From: an uncultured Atopobium sp.
GTDB taxonomy: Bacteria; Actinomycetota; Coriobacteriia; Coriobacteriales; Atopobiaceae
Direction: 5' to 3'
Assembly: GCA_938036925.1 (NCBI GenBank)
Contig: CALHVU010000002.1
Location: 1 to 42,662, forward strand
DNA length: 42,662 nt
In this document: positions 9,417 through 18,192 of the stretch, in pieces
How positions within the stretch are numbered: position 1 is the first letter of the stretch
Layout of the letters: each line of letters begins with the position of its first letter
The notes under the pieces: generated by a model
Told to the model about the DNA's origin: nothing
The model's input: the letters and a program-made list of their open reading frames with translations, nothing else
Databases searched by the model: none
Position numbers and translations under genes: made by a program

Positions 9417-9534
9417 AAGGTCCTATGATAGGACGCTATAAGGTCCTGACACGGCAACCTTGGTGAGCCCTTGCCCCTCTCCTGGGGAATTATGATCGGG
9501 CATCAATCTGTCAGGTAGAAACCCAGGAGGAACT
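9417..9534 (+). promoter_or_regulatory. structured 5' leader with a possible Shine-Dalgarno switch (unassigned riboswitch candidate)
   Basis: The leader of the Ca2+-ATPase gene can fold into a closing stem (9445-9451 with 9509-9515). This encloses GCCC/GGGC (9467-9470 with 9498-9501) and CCCC/GGGG (9474-9477 with 9484-9487). CTCCTGGG at 9479-9486 is also perfectly complementary to CCCAGGAG at 9522-9529, which contains the ribosome site. The two pairings exclude each other. Upstream, AGGAC at 9430-9434 can pair with GTCCT at either 9420-9424 or 9443-9447. I do not recognise the yybP-ykoY, M-box or fluoride consensus. Confidence 0.5.
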
Positions 9535-12219
9535 TTGAAAGAGTATCTTTCAAGTGCGGCTGATGTAATCAGCGCACAAAAAACTGATGCTGAAGCTGGA
9601 CTGTCTGATGTAGAAGCAGCTTCTCGTCTTGAGGCCCACGGTCTTAATAAGCTTAAAGAGGCTCCAAAAGAATCAATTATTAAGAGGTTCTTTGCACAGA
9701 TGGCCGACCCTATGGTCATCATGCTTCTTGTTGCTGCTGTTATTTCTGCTGCTGAAGGAATTTATACCGGAGAAGGCGGAATTGCAGATGTTGTCATTAT
9801 TCTGTTTGTTGTTGTCATCAACTCTGTGCTTGGCGTGGTCCAGGAAGGCAAGGCTGAGGAAGCTCTTGCTGCTCTGCAAGAGATGAGTGCAGCTCAGAGC
9901 AAGGTTATCAGAGACGGTCGTCTTGAGACTATTGCTTCAACCGAGCTTGTTGTAGGCGATATTATTCTGCTTGAGGCAGGTGACTCCGTCCCAGCTGATT
10001 GCCGCATTCTTGAAAGCGCCTCCATGAAGGTAGAGGAGTCGGCGCTCACGGGTGAATCAGTTCCTGTCGAGAAACACGCTGAGACCCTCAGTCTTGCTGA
10101 AGACACCGATGACATTCCTTTGGGTGACCGAAAGAATATGTGCTACTCCGGATCTATTGTGGTCTATGGACGCGGTCGTGCAGTTGTTGTTGCAACAGGC
10201 ATGGACACCGAGATGGGTAAGATTGCAGACGCAATTTCCCAGGCAGAAGAGGGACAGACTCCACTTCAGATTGCCCTTGATAAGCTTTCTCACACACTTA
10301 CCATTCTTGTTGTTGTCATCTCACTGCTTGTTTTTGCAACAGGCTTTATCAAGCACGGTGCCGAGATGCTTGGCAACTTTGACCTTATCCTAAGCACGTT
10401 TATGGTTGCAGTGTCTCTTGCAGTAGCTGCAATTCCAGAGGGTCTTGTTGCTGTTGTTACTATCGTTCTTTCTATGGGCGTTACCAGAATGAGCGAGCGT
10501 CACGCAATTGTCCGCCGTCTTACCGCAGTTGAAACTCTTGGTTGTACTCAGGTTATCTGCTCTGATAAGACCGGCACTTTGACTCAGAACAAGATGACTG
10601 TTGTTCGTCATGAGACAGAAAACCTTGATGCACACGTGCGTACCATGGCGCTGTGCTCTGATGCTACCTGGGATGATATTGAGCAGGTAGCAAAGGGTGA
10701 GCCAACCGAGGCTGCTCTTGTTGCAGACGCTGCAAAACTTGGATACACCACAAGTGATCTTGCTTCTTCTCGCCCTCGTATTGGCGAGGCGCCCTTTGAT
10801 TCTTCTCGTAAGATGATGTCTGTTGTGGTGCGTACCCGCTCTGGCAAGGTTGTACAGCACACCAAAGGTGCACCTGATGAGGTGCTTGCTCGCTGCAACA
10901 AGATTATGACAAGCGATGGCATTATTGACCTTACCGATGAGGCTCGCTCTGAGATTTTGGCTCAGAACAAGTCTATGGCTGACCAGGCTCTTCGTGTTAT
11001 GGCATCTGCTCGTCGCGATTGGGGAACAGAAGCTCCTTTGAGCTATGACCCAGCTAACCTTGAGCACGACATGGTCTTTGTGGGACTTTCTGGCATGATT
11101 GACCCAGTTCGTCCTGAGGTTAAGGGTGCTGTTGCAGAGGCGCATAGCGCTGGTATGCGTACCGTTATGATTACAGGTGACCATATTGATACAGCCGTTG
11201 CTATTGCAATTGAGCTGGGCATTATTACTGATCGCTCTCAGGCAATTACCGGTGCACAGCTTGATAAGATTTCTGATGAAGAGTTTGAGCAGCGCATTGA
11301 GACAATTGGCGTTTATGCACGCGTTCAGCCTGAGCACAAGGTTCGCATTGTTGATACCTGGCGCAAGAAGGGCATGGTCACAGCCATGACGGGCGATGGT
11401 GTTAACGATGCACCTTCCATTAAGCGCGCTGATATTGGTATTGGTATGGGCATTACTGGTACCGACGTTACCAAGGGCGTTGCAGATATGGTTTTGGCTG
11501 ACGATAACTTTGCCACCATTATTAGCGCCTGCGAAGAGGGAAGACGCATCTACGACAACATTCGTAAGTGCATCCAGTTCCTCTTGAGCTCCAACCTTGC
11601 TGAGGTCATTTCCGTCTTTATTGCATCCCTAGTTGGCTTTACCATTCTTCAGCCTACCCACCTTCTGTGGATTAACCTGATTACCGACTCTCTGCCTGCG
11701 CTTGCTATGGCTACCGAGAAGGCTGAACCAGGCATTATGAAGCGCAAGCCTCGCAATCCCAAGGATGGAATCTTTGCGGGTGGCGTTGGCTTTGACTGCC
11801 TTGTTCAGGGCTCTATCATTGCTCTTCTCACCCTTGCCAGCTATTTTATTGGCCACTACTTTGAGTATGGAACCTTTGATATCTCACAGGTTATTACTAA
11901 CCCAGAGGCTGGCGTTGAGGGTATGACCATGGCATTCTTGACGCTTTCTATGGTTGAGATGTTCCACTCCTTTAATATGCGTTCTCTGCGTGGTTCTATC
12001 TTTAAGCTAACCAGCCAAAACATTTGGCTGTGGGGTTCTTTTGTTATGTCTTTGATTCTTACCTTTGTGGTAATTGAGACACCACTTTCTCAGGCATTTG
12101 GCTTTGCTGAGATTGGCTTTGAAGAGTACGCCATGGCAATGCTTTTAGCTGCATCGATTATTCCTCTGATGGAGCTTTATAAGGCTGTTATGCGTTCTGT
12201 TCAAAAGAACAAGGCATAA
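9535..12219 (+). CDS. P-type calcium-transporting ATPase (P2A type)
   Basis: 894-residue cation pump that uses ATP to export Ca2+ (or a similar divalent cation) across the membrane. TGES of the actuator domain is at 172-175, PEGL in helix M4 at 301-304, the phosphorylated Asp344 in DKTGTLT and TGDGVNDAP at 619. Ion-site residues of SERCA have counterparts: the M4 Glu302, SSNLAEV in M5, NLITDSLP in M6 and a Glu in the M8 motif MVEMFHSF. This favours a Ca2+ pump with both sites. The start codon is TTG at 9535, four bases after AGGAGG. It sits behind a structured leader and 15 bases before rsgA. Mn2+ is an alternative ion. Confidence 0.92.
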   Translation: MKEYLSSAADVISAQKTDAEAGLSDVEAASRLEAHGLNKLKEAPKESIIKRFFAQMADPMVIMLLVAAVISAAEGIYTGEGGIADVVIILFVVVINSVLGVVQEGKAEEALAALQEMSAAQSKVIRDGRLETIASTELVVGDIILLEAGDSVPADCRILESASMKVEESALTGESVPVEKHAETLSLAEDTDDIPLGDRKNMCYSGSIVVYGRGRAVVVATGMDTEMGKIADAISQAEEGQTPLQIALDKLSHTLTILVVVISLLVFATGFIKHGAEMLGNFDLILSTFMVAVSLAVAAIPEGLVAVVTIVLSMGVTRMSERHAIVRRLTAVETLGCTQVICSDKTGTLTQNKMTVVRHETENLDAHVRTMALCSDATWDDIEQVAKGEPTEAALVADAAKLGYTTSDLASSRPRIGEAPFDSSRKMMSVVVRTRSGKVVQHTKGAPDEVLARCNKIMTSDGIIDLTDEARSEILAQNKSMADQALRVMASARRDWGTEAPLSYDPANLEHDMVFVGLSGMIDPVRPEVKGAVAEAHSAGMRTVMITGDHIDTAVAIAIELGIITDRSQAITGAQLDKISDEEFEQRIETIGVYARVQPEHKVRIVDTWRKKGMVTAMTGDGVNDAPSIKRADIGIGMGITGTDVTKGVADMVLADDNFATIISACEEGRRIYDNIRKCIQFLLSSNLAEVISVFIASLVGFTILQPTHLLWINLITDSLPALAMATEKAEPGIMKRKPRNPKDGIFAGGVGFDCLVQGSIIALLTLASYFIGHYFEYGTFDISQVITNPEAGVEGMTMAFLTLSMVEMFHSFNMRSLRGSIFKLTSQNIWLWGSFVMSLILTFVVIETPLSQAFGFAEIGFEEYAMAMLLAASIIPLMELYKAVMRSVQKNKA

Positions 12220-12234
12220 GGTAGAGGAGTACTC

Positions 12235-13419
12235 TTGTCCGCTAAGCGTACAAAAAGTTCCAAAAAACTAGGAGCCGGCAGGACTCAAGGGTCTCTGCCG
12301 GCCCTTTCTTCATTGCTGGACGTTCCGGCGTTTGAGCAGCTGACTCCATCGTCGGATCAGACGCAAGCTTATACAGACGTCGTATCTGAGCTTGAAGCTC
12401 AAGGGGTTTCTCGCCAGACGATGACCATGGCCTGCGTGGTCCGCTTGGATAGGGGATTTCCTGCGGTTGTTTCGGAGCAGGGAGTGTTTCGCGCCGAGTT
12501 TTCCGCGCGCGTGACTAAGGGCCAGAACTCCACGGTGGCTGTTGGCGACTGGGTATGTGCGCGTATTCCGGACTCGCACGATATGGGCATCATCGAGGCG
12601 GTTCTGCCGCGAGAGACCGATATTGCTCGCTGGAAGGGTGGAGCCCGTGGTCAAAAGCAGACTTTGGCCGCAAACGTTGATCTGGTGCTTGTAGTACAGG
12701 CCTTGGACGGCGAGGTTGTCTCGGTAGATCGTATTGTGCGCTCAGCAGTTATTTCTAAAGACTGCGGCGCTGCTTGCGCTGTGGTGCTTACTAAGTCAGA
12801 TGTGGCAGGTCCGGAGCTTTTGGCTCAAGAGATTTCTTCTATCACCGCAGCTCTTGGCTCTACAGTAAAAATTGTTGCAACAGCTTCAAAGCTTGAGGGC
12901 GAGAAACCCGATGCACTTGTAGATCTTGCGCGGACCGCTCAAAAGCTTGGAGCTGCGTGGGGAATTGATGCAGTTCGTAGTCTTGTTCCTTACGGCTCCG
13001 TGGCCATTGTGCTAGGAGAATCAGGTGCTGGTAAATCAACGCTTCTGAATGCGCTTTTGGGACATGAGGCGCTTGAAACGGGAGAAGTCCGCGAGTCTGA
13101 TAAGGCTGGTCGTCATACAACGGTTGCTCGTCGCATGGTAGCGCTTCCTGACGCTGGTGTTATTGTGGACGAGCCTGGCCTCAGAAGTCTGCCTATTGTG
13201 GGTCATGAGAGGGGATTGCAGAAGATATTCCCGCATATCTCTGAAGCTGCTCAGACGTGTAAGTTTAGGGATTGCACCCATACTCATGAGCCAGGATGTA
13301 GCGTTCAAGACGCCCTGCATGAGGGCAAGATTACAGAACCCCAGTTAAAAGCATATTTGTCTTTGGCAAAAGAAATGCGAGAAAGTCAGCAATCGCTTGA
13401 CCCTGATGTTGTGCTTTAA
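12235..13419 (+). CDS. rsgA: ribosome small-subunit-dependent GTPase A
   Basis: Circularly permuted GTPase that checks late 30S subunit assembly. An OB-fold precedes the G4 motif TKSD (186-189), the P-loop GESGAGKS (261-268) and the G3 motif DEPG (312-315). The zinc site Cys342-x4-Cys347-x-His349-x5-Cys355 has the exact family spacing. G3 reads DEPG where DTPG or DSPG is usual. The 394 residues include an unusual Lys/Ser-rich N-terminal extension of about 50. The TTG start has GAGGAG five bases upstream. It is only 15 bases after the Ca2+-ATPase, so it is probably cotranscribed. The first 400 bases look more GC-rich than the flanks. Confidence 0.93.
   Translation: MSAKRTKSSKKLGAGRTQGSLPALSSLLDVPAFEQLTPSSDQTQAYTDVVSELEAQGVSRQTMTMACVVRLDRGFPAVVSEQGVFRAEFSARVTKGQNSTVAVGDWVCARIPDSHDMGIIEAVLPRETDIARWKGGARGQKQTLAANVDLVLVVQALDGEVVSVDRIVRSAVISKDCGAACAVVLTKSDVAGPELLAQEISSITAALGSTVKIVATASKLEGEKPDALVDLARTAQKLGAAWGIDAVRSLVPYGSVAIVLGESGAGKSTLLNALLGHEALETGEVRESDKAGRHTTVARRMVALPDAGVIVDEPGLRSLPIVGHERGLQKIFPHISEAAQTCKFRDCTHTHEPGCSVQDALHEGKITEPQLKAYLSLAKEMRESQQSLDPDVVL
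12403..12415 (-). repeat. GCGAGAAACCC motif copy 1 (in rsgA)
   Basis: The minus strand reads GGCGAGAAACCCC. In the rsgA frame this stretch encodes G-V-S-R. Confidence 0.8.
12898..12910 (+). repeat. GCGAGAAACCC motif copy 2 (in rsgA)
   Basis: The plus strand reads GGCGAGAAACCCG, encoding G-E-K-P in rsgA. The next seven bases (ATGCACT) are also shared with copy 5 in rlmKL. Confidence 0.8.
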
Positions 13420-13444
13420 GCTTTAACAGCGTAAATCCTCTAAG

Positions 13445-13470
13445 CACCCTGGCTTGTCTAGGGTGTTTTT
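13445..13470 (+). terminator. rsgA terminator
   Basis: CACCCT (13445-13450) pairs with AGGGTG (13460-13465) around a 9-base loop, followed by five T. It sits 25 bases after the rsgA stop. Confidence 0.85.
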
Positions 13471-13490
13471 CGCTAAACTAGCAGGAAATA

Positions 13491-13499
13491 TGCTATATT
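13491..13499 (+). promoter_or_regulatory. extended -10 promoter element
   Basis: TGCTATATT is an extended -10 (TGn plus TATATT, 5 of 6). It predicts a start near 13506, exactly where the following hairpin begins. No good -35 is visible, as is usual for extended -10 promoters. Confidence 0.45.
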
Positions 13500-13505
13500 G
13501 CGACT

Positions 13506-13555
13506 AACGAGGGTTGGTCCCGCCCAGTAATGGGGAGGGTCAGCCCTCGTTTTAT
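13506..13555 (+). ncRNA. candidate small hairpin RNA or leader attenuator upstream of the Tad operon
   Basis: ACGAGGG (13507-13513) pairs with CCCTCGT (13544-13550). An inner stem can form from CCC (13519-13521) and CCC (13523-13525) with GGG (13537-13539) and GGG (13532-13534), with loop AGTAAT. Four T and ATAT follow. Together with the promoter element this could yield an RNA of about 50 bases, or act as an attenuator for the pilus genes 270 bases downstream. I recognise no known RNA family. Confidence 0.4.
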
Positions 13556-13824
13556 ATGTCAATGAAATCACTCAGAAAATCAATCATTACAATTTCTGAA
13601 AAATGTAGCAGCTATGATTTTCTAAAAATTTTTATATATCAAATTAGATAAAAATTTAAATTACCCATTTTTCTTCTCGTTGCTTCGGCCTTTGGGTTTA
13701 TTACTTTGTGTCAGATTTGCGTCAGCTATCGGACATATTTGTGCAGGTAAATCTTTTGTTTTTGTATTTTCTCTCTCATGCCAAGTGCACAATCTATGTA
13801 TCGCAAATGGAGGGAGGACAAACA

Positions 13825-14652
13825 GTGACTAAGAAAACAAGAATTTTAATTTCTGTGTTAAGCGCACTTTTGGCCAGTTTTTGTTTCTTTGCATACGTAC
13901 AAAGCGTTCGCGCTGATGCAGAGAAGTCACGAGCAGAGGCAATACAAAAGTACGGCGGAGAACTCACTTCAATTTTGGTGGCCACAAAACAAATAGAGCC
14001 CGGAGAAACTCTCTCATCTTCTAATACCCAGGTAAAAAGCTGGATTTCTGATCTGATTCCCGAAGGCGCAATTACTAATCCAGAAAGTGTTATGGGTCGT
14101 ACGGTTTCATCTGTTATTGGAGTTGGCATGCCTGTTGTTTCTCTTCATCTGCGATCTGTTGCCTCTCAGATTTCTATTCCAGAAAATCTTGTTGGTCTCA
14201 CTATTTCTCATGGCGAGAAGTACGGATTAGCTGAGAGACTCAGCGCTGGTACAAAGCTTGCAGCGTATGAGGTCACCGATTCTCTTATTACCTGTATTGC
14301 CTCGGATATTGCAGTATTGTCAGATGATACCGAGGGAACTCTTTACACCTCTTCTTCTGTAACGCTTGGATTAACTCCTGAACAGGTTCCTACTGTGCTT
14401 TCTGCATATGCTCGAGGAACGCTCCGCTTTACTCTTCCAGGGTCAAAGATTAATGCTCAGGACTTACTACACAACAATTCTTACGTTGAAGAAGAAAACC
14501 CAAAAGATTTATCTGACACGACAAATCAATCAAGCCCATCATCCGCAAGTGAAGATGTGCAGCCTGAGAACCCTGCTTCTCCAACAACCGACCAAAACAG
14601 CAACAGTGCGTCACAAGCAGATTCGTCTACTAATCCAGGAGGTGAAGCGTGA
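13825..14652 (+). CDS. cpaB: Flp pilus assembly protein CpaB/RcpC-like (SAF domain)
   Basis: 275-residue protein with one N-terminal membrane helix (about residues 5-25), a SAF domain at about 45-105 (ATKQIEPGETLSSSN, ending in VGMPVVSLHL) and a Ser/Thr/Pro/Gln-rich C-terminal tail that is probably disordered. CpaB proteins stabilise Tad pilus assembly; in Gram-negatives they work with the secretin CpaC, which is absent here. GTG 13825 is chosen because GGGAGG lies seven bases upstream. The stop overlaps the next start (TGATG). It is the first gene of a continuous pilus operon that runs to 23248. Confidence 0.8.
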   Translation: MTKKTRILISVLSALLASFCFFAYVQSVRADAEKSRAEAIQKYGGELTSILVATKQIEPGETLSSSNTQVKSWISDLIPEGAITNPESVMGRTVSSVIGVGMPVVSLHLRSVASQISIPENLVGLTISHGEKYGLAERLSAGTKLAAYEVTDSLITCIASDIAVLSDDTEGTLYTSSSVTLGLTPEQVPTVLSAYARGTLRFTLPGSKINAQDLLHNNSYVEEENPKDLSDTTNQSSPSSASEDVQPENPASPTTDQNSNSASQADSSTNPGGEA

Positions 14653-15950
14653 TGTTAGAAAAGTGGATCTCATATGTAGGTCTTGACGCACGCGTTGAGA
14701 TTGGAGCCATTCTTACGTACTTAGGTATCAGTAATAGGTGTGAGTTTACAGATTCGGCAGCATCTCTTAGATCAATTGTTGCTCGTTCAACTCCTCAGGA
14801 TTATTCAGTCTTAATTGGTAATACTGGCTCCGATGTTTCGGATATAAATCTTGCAGCTGCGATTGTTAAAGACGGAAATGCTCGCTGTGTAGTGTTAGTA
14901 AGGTCTGGCGCTTCTGGATCACTTCGTTCTAGAGCAGCTAAAGCAGGAGTTGATTTAGTTATTGACCCTATGGAATTGGGGGATCTGGTAAAGGTTGGAA
15001 GAGGGTATCAATCATACGGGGCTGACAGGCTTTCTCAGCCTTTACCAGAAGCTTCAGATTATGTTGCCAGTATCCAAGAGCTAAATACCTATCTACAATC
15101 TCTTATTCCTCTTGATAAGACTTTAAAAGCTCCGATTCTGACGTTCACTTCAGGAAGAGGAGGAGTGGGAAAGACCACACTTGTTTCTTCAATGGCACTG
15201 CTTGCTTCTTCTTGGGGCTTGAAGGTTGCGTTGGTTGATTTTGATCTGTCTTATGGAAATGCTTTTGAGAAGCTTGGAATTAGGCAGCCAAAAGACTTCT
15301 CTGATCTTGTCGCTGATGTACCTTCAGAAAAAGAGAGCCTTCTTGAAAAGGCAACTTGTGTCCATAGAAATTTGTATCTTTTTGGCCCTTGTGTAAAACC
15401 TGAAATGGCAGAGCTTCTATTTCCTTGCGTGAGTCATTTTCTTCAAGCTGTTTCTGGTTTGGTTGATTTGGTGCTCGTAGACACTACGACAGCATCAACG
15501 GATTGCTATGCTCAGGCAGCACAATGTGCAGATAGGCTGGTTATTGTTTCAGAGAACCCTCTTACGTGTATTAACTCTTTAGCAAAAGTAAGTGGACTTG
15601 CAGTGCGCCTTGGAGTGGCAAGGACTCGCATTATCCGACTTGAGAACAAAGCAAATCCAAGGGTTAAACAGGACTTCTCTGTTGGAAAAGCAGAGGTTGG
15701 TCTTGAAGCTGCAAAGATGTTTAGGATTTTTGAAGGCGGACCAGGGTTTCAAGAGCTTATTCAGCAAGGAAAGCTTTCTGTGCTGTTACAAGAGGAAACT
15801 TCATTTGCACAGTCGGTCTCTTTTGTACTTGCGCATTTTCTTAACGAGTTAGGCATTCTTCCACAACTGCGCGAGGCTCAAATTGCCCTGCAAGCAACTC
15901 CTGAGAAAAAGCCATTTAGCTTATTCAATAGGAGGAAGGAGGTGGGTTAA
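14652..15950 (+). CDS. tadZ: Tad pilus localisation ATPase TadZ/CpaE-like
   Basis: 432-residue protein. The N-terminal half resembles a degenerate receiver domain. The C-terminal half is a MinD/ParA-type ATPase with the deviant Walker A GRGGVGKTT at 168-176, followed by VALVDFDLSYGNA and the Walker B-like LVLVDTTT. TadZ/CpaE proteins position the pilus machine in the cell. AGGAGG lies nine bases before ATG 14652; a GTG three bases earlier is an alternative. The stop codon overlaps the CpaF start (TAATG). The location directly before cpaF supports the assignment. Confidence 0.85.
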   Translation: MLEKWISYVGLDARVEIGAILTYLGISNRCEFTDSAASLRSIVARSTPQDYSVLIGNTGSDVSDINLAAAIVKDGNARCVVLVRSGASGSLRSRAAKAGVDLVIDPMELGDLVKVGRGYQSYGADRLSQPLPEASDYVASIQELNTYLQSLIPLDKTLKAPILTFTSGRGGVGKTTLVSSMALLASSWGLKVALVDFDLSYGNAFEKLGIRQPKDFSDLVADVPSEKESLLEKATCVHRNLYLFGPCVKPEMAELLFPCVSHFLQAVSGLVDLVLVDTTTASTDCYAQAAQCADRLVIVSENPLTCINSLAKVSGLAVRLGVARTRIIRLENKANPRVKQDFSVGKAEVGLEAAKMFRIFEGGPGFQELIQQGKLSVLLQEETSFAQSVSFVLAHFLNELGILPQLREAQIALQATPEKKPFSLFNRRKEVG

Positions 15951-17302
15951 TGCTTGTCTTTGAACGCGTTGCTAAGCAAATTGAGGCTCAAGATGAGAAT
16001 GACTCACTACTCCAAAAAGAAGTATTTCAGAAGGCTAGAAAAAAGTTAAAAGAAAAACTTGTTTCTCGATTAGGACTTTCTACAGTTTCTTCTCTCATTA
16101 CAGGCAGTGATATCGATCGTGTAAGAGACGAACTAAGAGTTACCTGTGAAGCAATTGTTAATGAAGAGAAGGACGAGCTTTTTAGTTCAGTTGACTATGA
16201 GGAAACAATCGAACAGGTAATCAATGAAGTATGTGGTCTTGGTCCAATTCAGCCACTGCTGAATGATAAAGATGTTACGGAAATCATGATTAATGGCTGC
16301 AACAATTTGTTTTACGAGAAAAACGGCGAGCTATTTGAATCAAAAACAGTCTTTGACTCTGAAGAGCAGATTTTGATTGTTATGGATCGTATCTTATCTC
16401 CATTAGGAAGAAGGCTGGATAGGGTAAGTCCTATTGTTGACGCACGACTTGAGAATGGAGACCGTGTCAATGCAGTTGCAAGCCCTGTTGCAGTGAACGG
16501 CACTTCAGTAACTATCCGAAGATTCACTGGAAAAATTACTTCTTTGGACCGGTTAGTGGAAATGAAATCGCTGCCTCAATGGCTTGCAAGATTTTTGTCT
16601 TGGGCTGTGAAGTGCAGACAGGGAATCGCGGTTGTTGGAGGAACAGGATCCGGTAAGACTACGCTTTTAAATGCACTTTCATGTGAAATTTCAAAGTCAG
16701 AAAGAATTGTCACTATTGAGGATTCAGCGGAGCTTAAGTTCGATTCGCATCCAAATGTTGTCAGGCTAGAGGCTCGGCCCGCCTCAATAGAAGGAACAGG
16801 AGAAATAACCATTAGATCATTGGTGAGAAACGCGCTCCGAATGAGGCCAGATCGCATTGTAGTAGGAGAGGTAAGAGGTGAAGAGTGCATTGATATGCTG
16901 CAGGCTATGAATACAGGTCACGACGGTTCTTTAACTACATTGCATGCCGGAACCGCTCAAGAGGCAATATTGCGCCTAGTGTTGATGGCTCGTTTTGGAA
17001 TGGACTTACCTGCAGAAATCATAGAAAAGATGATTGCCACTGCACTTGATCTGATAGTTATGTCTCAAAGATTTCCTGATGGAAAACGATATGTGACCAG
17101 CGTTTCAGAAATCTCCTTGTCTTCGTCAGGATCAATTGAAGTGCAAGAGGTGGTGTCGTTTGACGCGCAGAAAAGAAGTTGGCTTTTTGTAAAAGTTCCT
17201 TCTTTTATCAATCGTGCAATACAAGAAGGAATACTCAATAAAAAGGAGGTTACTTCATGGATGTCTTTACTTCCTCAATCACAGGAGGTGTTTTTGGAGT
17301 AA
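15950..17302 (+). CDS. cpaF: Tad pilus assembly ATPase CpaF/TadA
   Basis: 450-residue secretion ATPase that powers Flp pilus assembly on the inner face of the membrane. After an N-terminal helical domain comes the GspE-type motor with GGTGSGKT at 230-237, an Asp box near TIEDSAEL, Walker B VVGEVRG and a His box TTLHAGT. Its length and the QAMNTGHDGS motif are typical of the TadA/CpaF branch. The start shares a base with the TadZ stop, and the 3' end overlaps the tadB start by 46 bases, so translation is coupled in both directions. Confidence 0.95.
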   Translation: MLVFERVAKQIEAQDENDSLLQKEVFQKARKKLKEKLVSRLGLSTVSSLITGSDIDRVRDELRVTCEAIVNEEKDELFSSVDYEETIEQVINEVCGLGPIQPLLNDKDVTEIMINGCNNLFYEKNGELFESKTVFDSEEQILIVMDRILSPLGRRLDRVSPIVDARLENGDRVNAVASPVAVNGTSVTIRRFTGKITSLDRLVEMKSLPQWLARFLSWAVKCRQGIAVVGGTGSGKTTLLNALSCEISKSERIVTIEDSAELKFDSHPNVVRLEARPASIEGTGEITIRSLVRNALRMRPDRIVVGEVRGEECIDMLQAMNTGHDGSLTTLHAGTAQEAILRLVLMARFGMDLPAEIIEKMIATALDLIVMSQRFPDGKRYVTSVSEISLSSSGSIEVQEVVSFDAQKRSWLFVKVPSFINRAIQEGILNKKEVTSWMSLLPQSQEVFLE

Positions 17303-18192
17303 TTATTTATTTTCTTGTATGCAACGGTGAGGAAAAAACTGTTTCTCAAATAAATGCACGAGTAACAGGTTATGTAGTTCAGTTTTTTCAATTTGCACGC
17401 AATAGCACTTTTGTCCAGCGCTTGCTCAAATGGGAACCTTTTTCTTATACATCAATGCAGCTACGTAATCGTTTTCTTTACAAATATGGGATTACCTTAG
17501 TCACTGATGCTTTCGTACTGTTTTTTATTAGTGGCATAGCTGGATCCATCTTGCTTGGTGTTCTATTTGAGTCTGCAATAGGTACGCTTTGCGGTGTTTT
17601 CTCGTTATTTCTCGTTCCTTATTTTCTATATGAACATGCCAAGCATCAATCTGCTTTAGAAATCGCCCATATGATGCCTTCGATTTTTAGAACAATCGCC
17701 GTTGCTCTTGGATCAGGTCTCACACTTTCACAATCTATTGAATATGTCAGTAAACACACAGAAGGTGTCGTATCAGAAAATTTTTATATTGCTGACATGC
17801 AAATCAAGTGCGGTTTTCCTATCGAAGAAGCTATTGAGGACTTGGCAGAAAGGTTGGATGCTCCAGGTGTTAATTTGCTGGCTAGCGCCTTAGTAATTTC
17901 ACATAGAACAGGGTCTCCGCTTAAGAGTCTTTTACAGAAAACTGCCGAGTTAGTTGAATTACAAGAGAAGAATCAAAGGCTCATAGCAACAAAGACTGCT
18001 CAAGTTAGATTATCTGCTCGAATTGTATGTCTTCTCCCAGTTGTTTTATTGATTGTCTTGTCGCTTCTATCGCCGGACTTTCAAAAGGGTTTATTTACGC
18101 CATCGGGCGTTATATGCACATCAATTGCAATGGTCATGGATTGCGTTGCTCTTTTGATTATTCGAAGCATTATGAAAGGAGTAATGAAGTGA
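17257..18192 (+). CDS. tadB: Tad platform membrane protein TadB
   Basis: 311-residue integral membrane protein of the T2SS-F family. An N-terminal helix and two helices at about 85-125 precede the cytoplasmic F domain (MMPSIFRTIAVALGSG...LAERL...ALVISHRTGSPL), and two more helices lie at the C-terminus. It anchors the motor ATPase in the membrane. AAGGAGGT lies six bases before ATG 17257, inside the end of cpaF. Followed without a gap by tadC, with which it should pair. Confidence 0.88.
   Translation: MDVFTSSITGGVFGVIIYFLVCNGEEKTVSQINARVTGYVVQFFQFARNSTFVQRLLKWEPFSYTSMQLRNRFLYKYGITLVTDAFVLFFISGIAGSILLGVLFESAIGTLCGVFSLFLVPYFLYEHAKHQSALEIAHMMPSIFRTIAVALGSGLTLSQSIEYVSKHTEGVVSENFYIADMQIKCGFPIEEAIEDLAERLDAPGVNLLASALVISHRTGSPLKSLLQKTAELVELQEKNQRLIATKTAQVRLSARIVCLLPVVLLIVLSLLSPDFQKGLFTPSGVICTSIAMVMDCVALLIIRSIMKGVMK

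Larger units (their letters stand above)
13420..13824. other. intergenic region between rsgA and the Tad operon
   Basis: 405 bases without a supported protein gene. It holds the rsgA terminator, an extended -10 element with a compact hairpin (listed separately), and a very AT-rich stretch at about 13555-13680 that is probably the regulatory leader of the Tad operon. An in-frame upward extension of CpaB to 13708 has no ribosome site. Confidence 0.6.

Noticed and set aside
9417..9534. Assignment of the ATPase leader to yybP-ykoY, M-box or fluoride riboswitches
   Set aside because: The conserved core sequences of those classes are not present; only generic pairing is supported.
10390..11337. 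315-codon minus-strand open frame inside the Ca2+-ATPase gene
   Set aside because: Antisense shadow of a highly conserved ATPase with Cys/Asn/His-rich unnatural composition.
13708..13824. N-terminal extension of CpaB to GTG 13708
   Set aside because: No ribosome site there, while GTG 13825 has GGGAGG at ideal spacing and places the membrane helix at the N-terminus.
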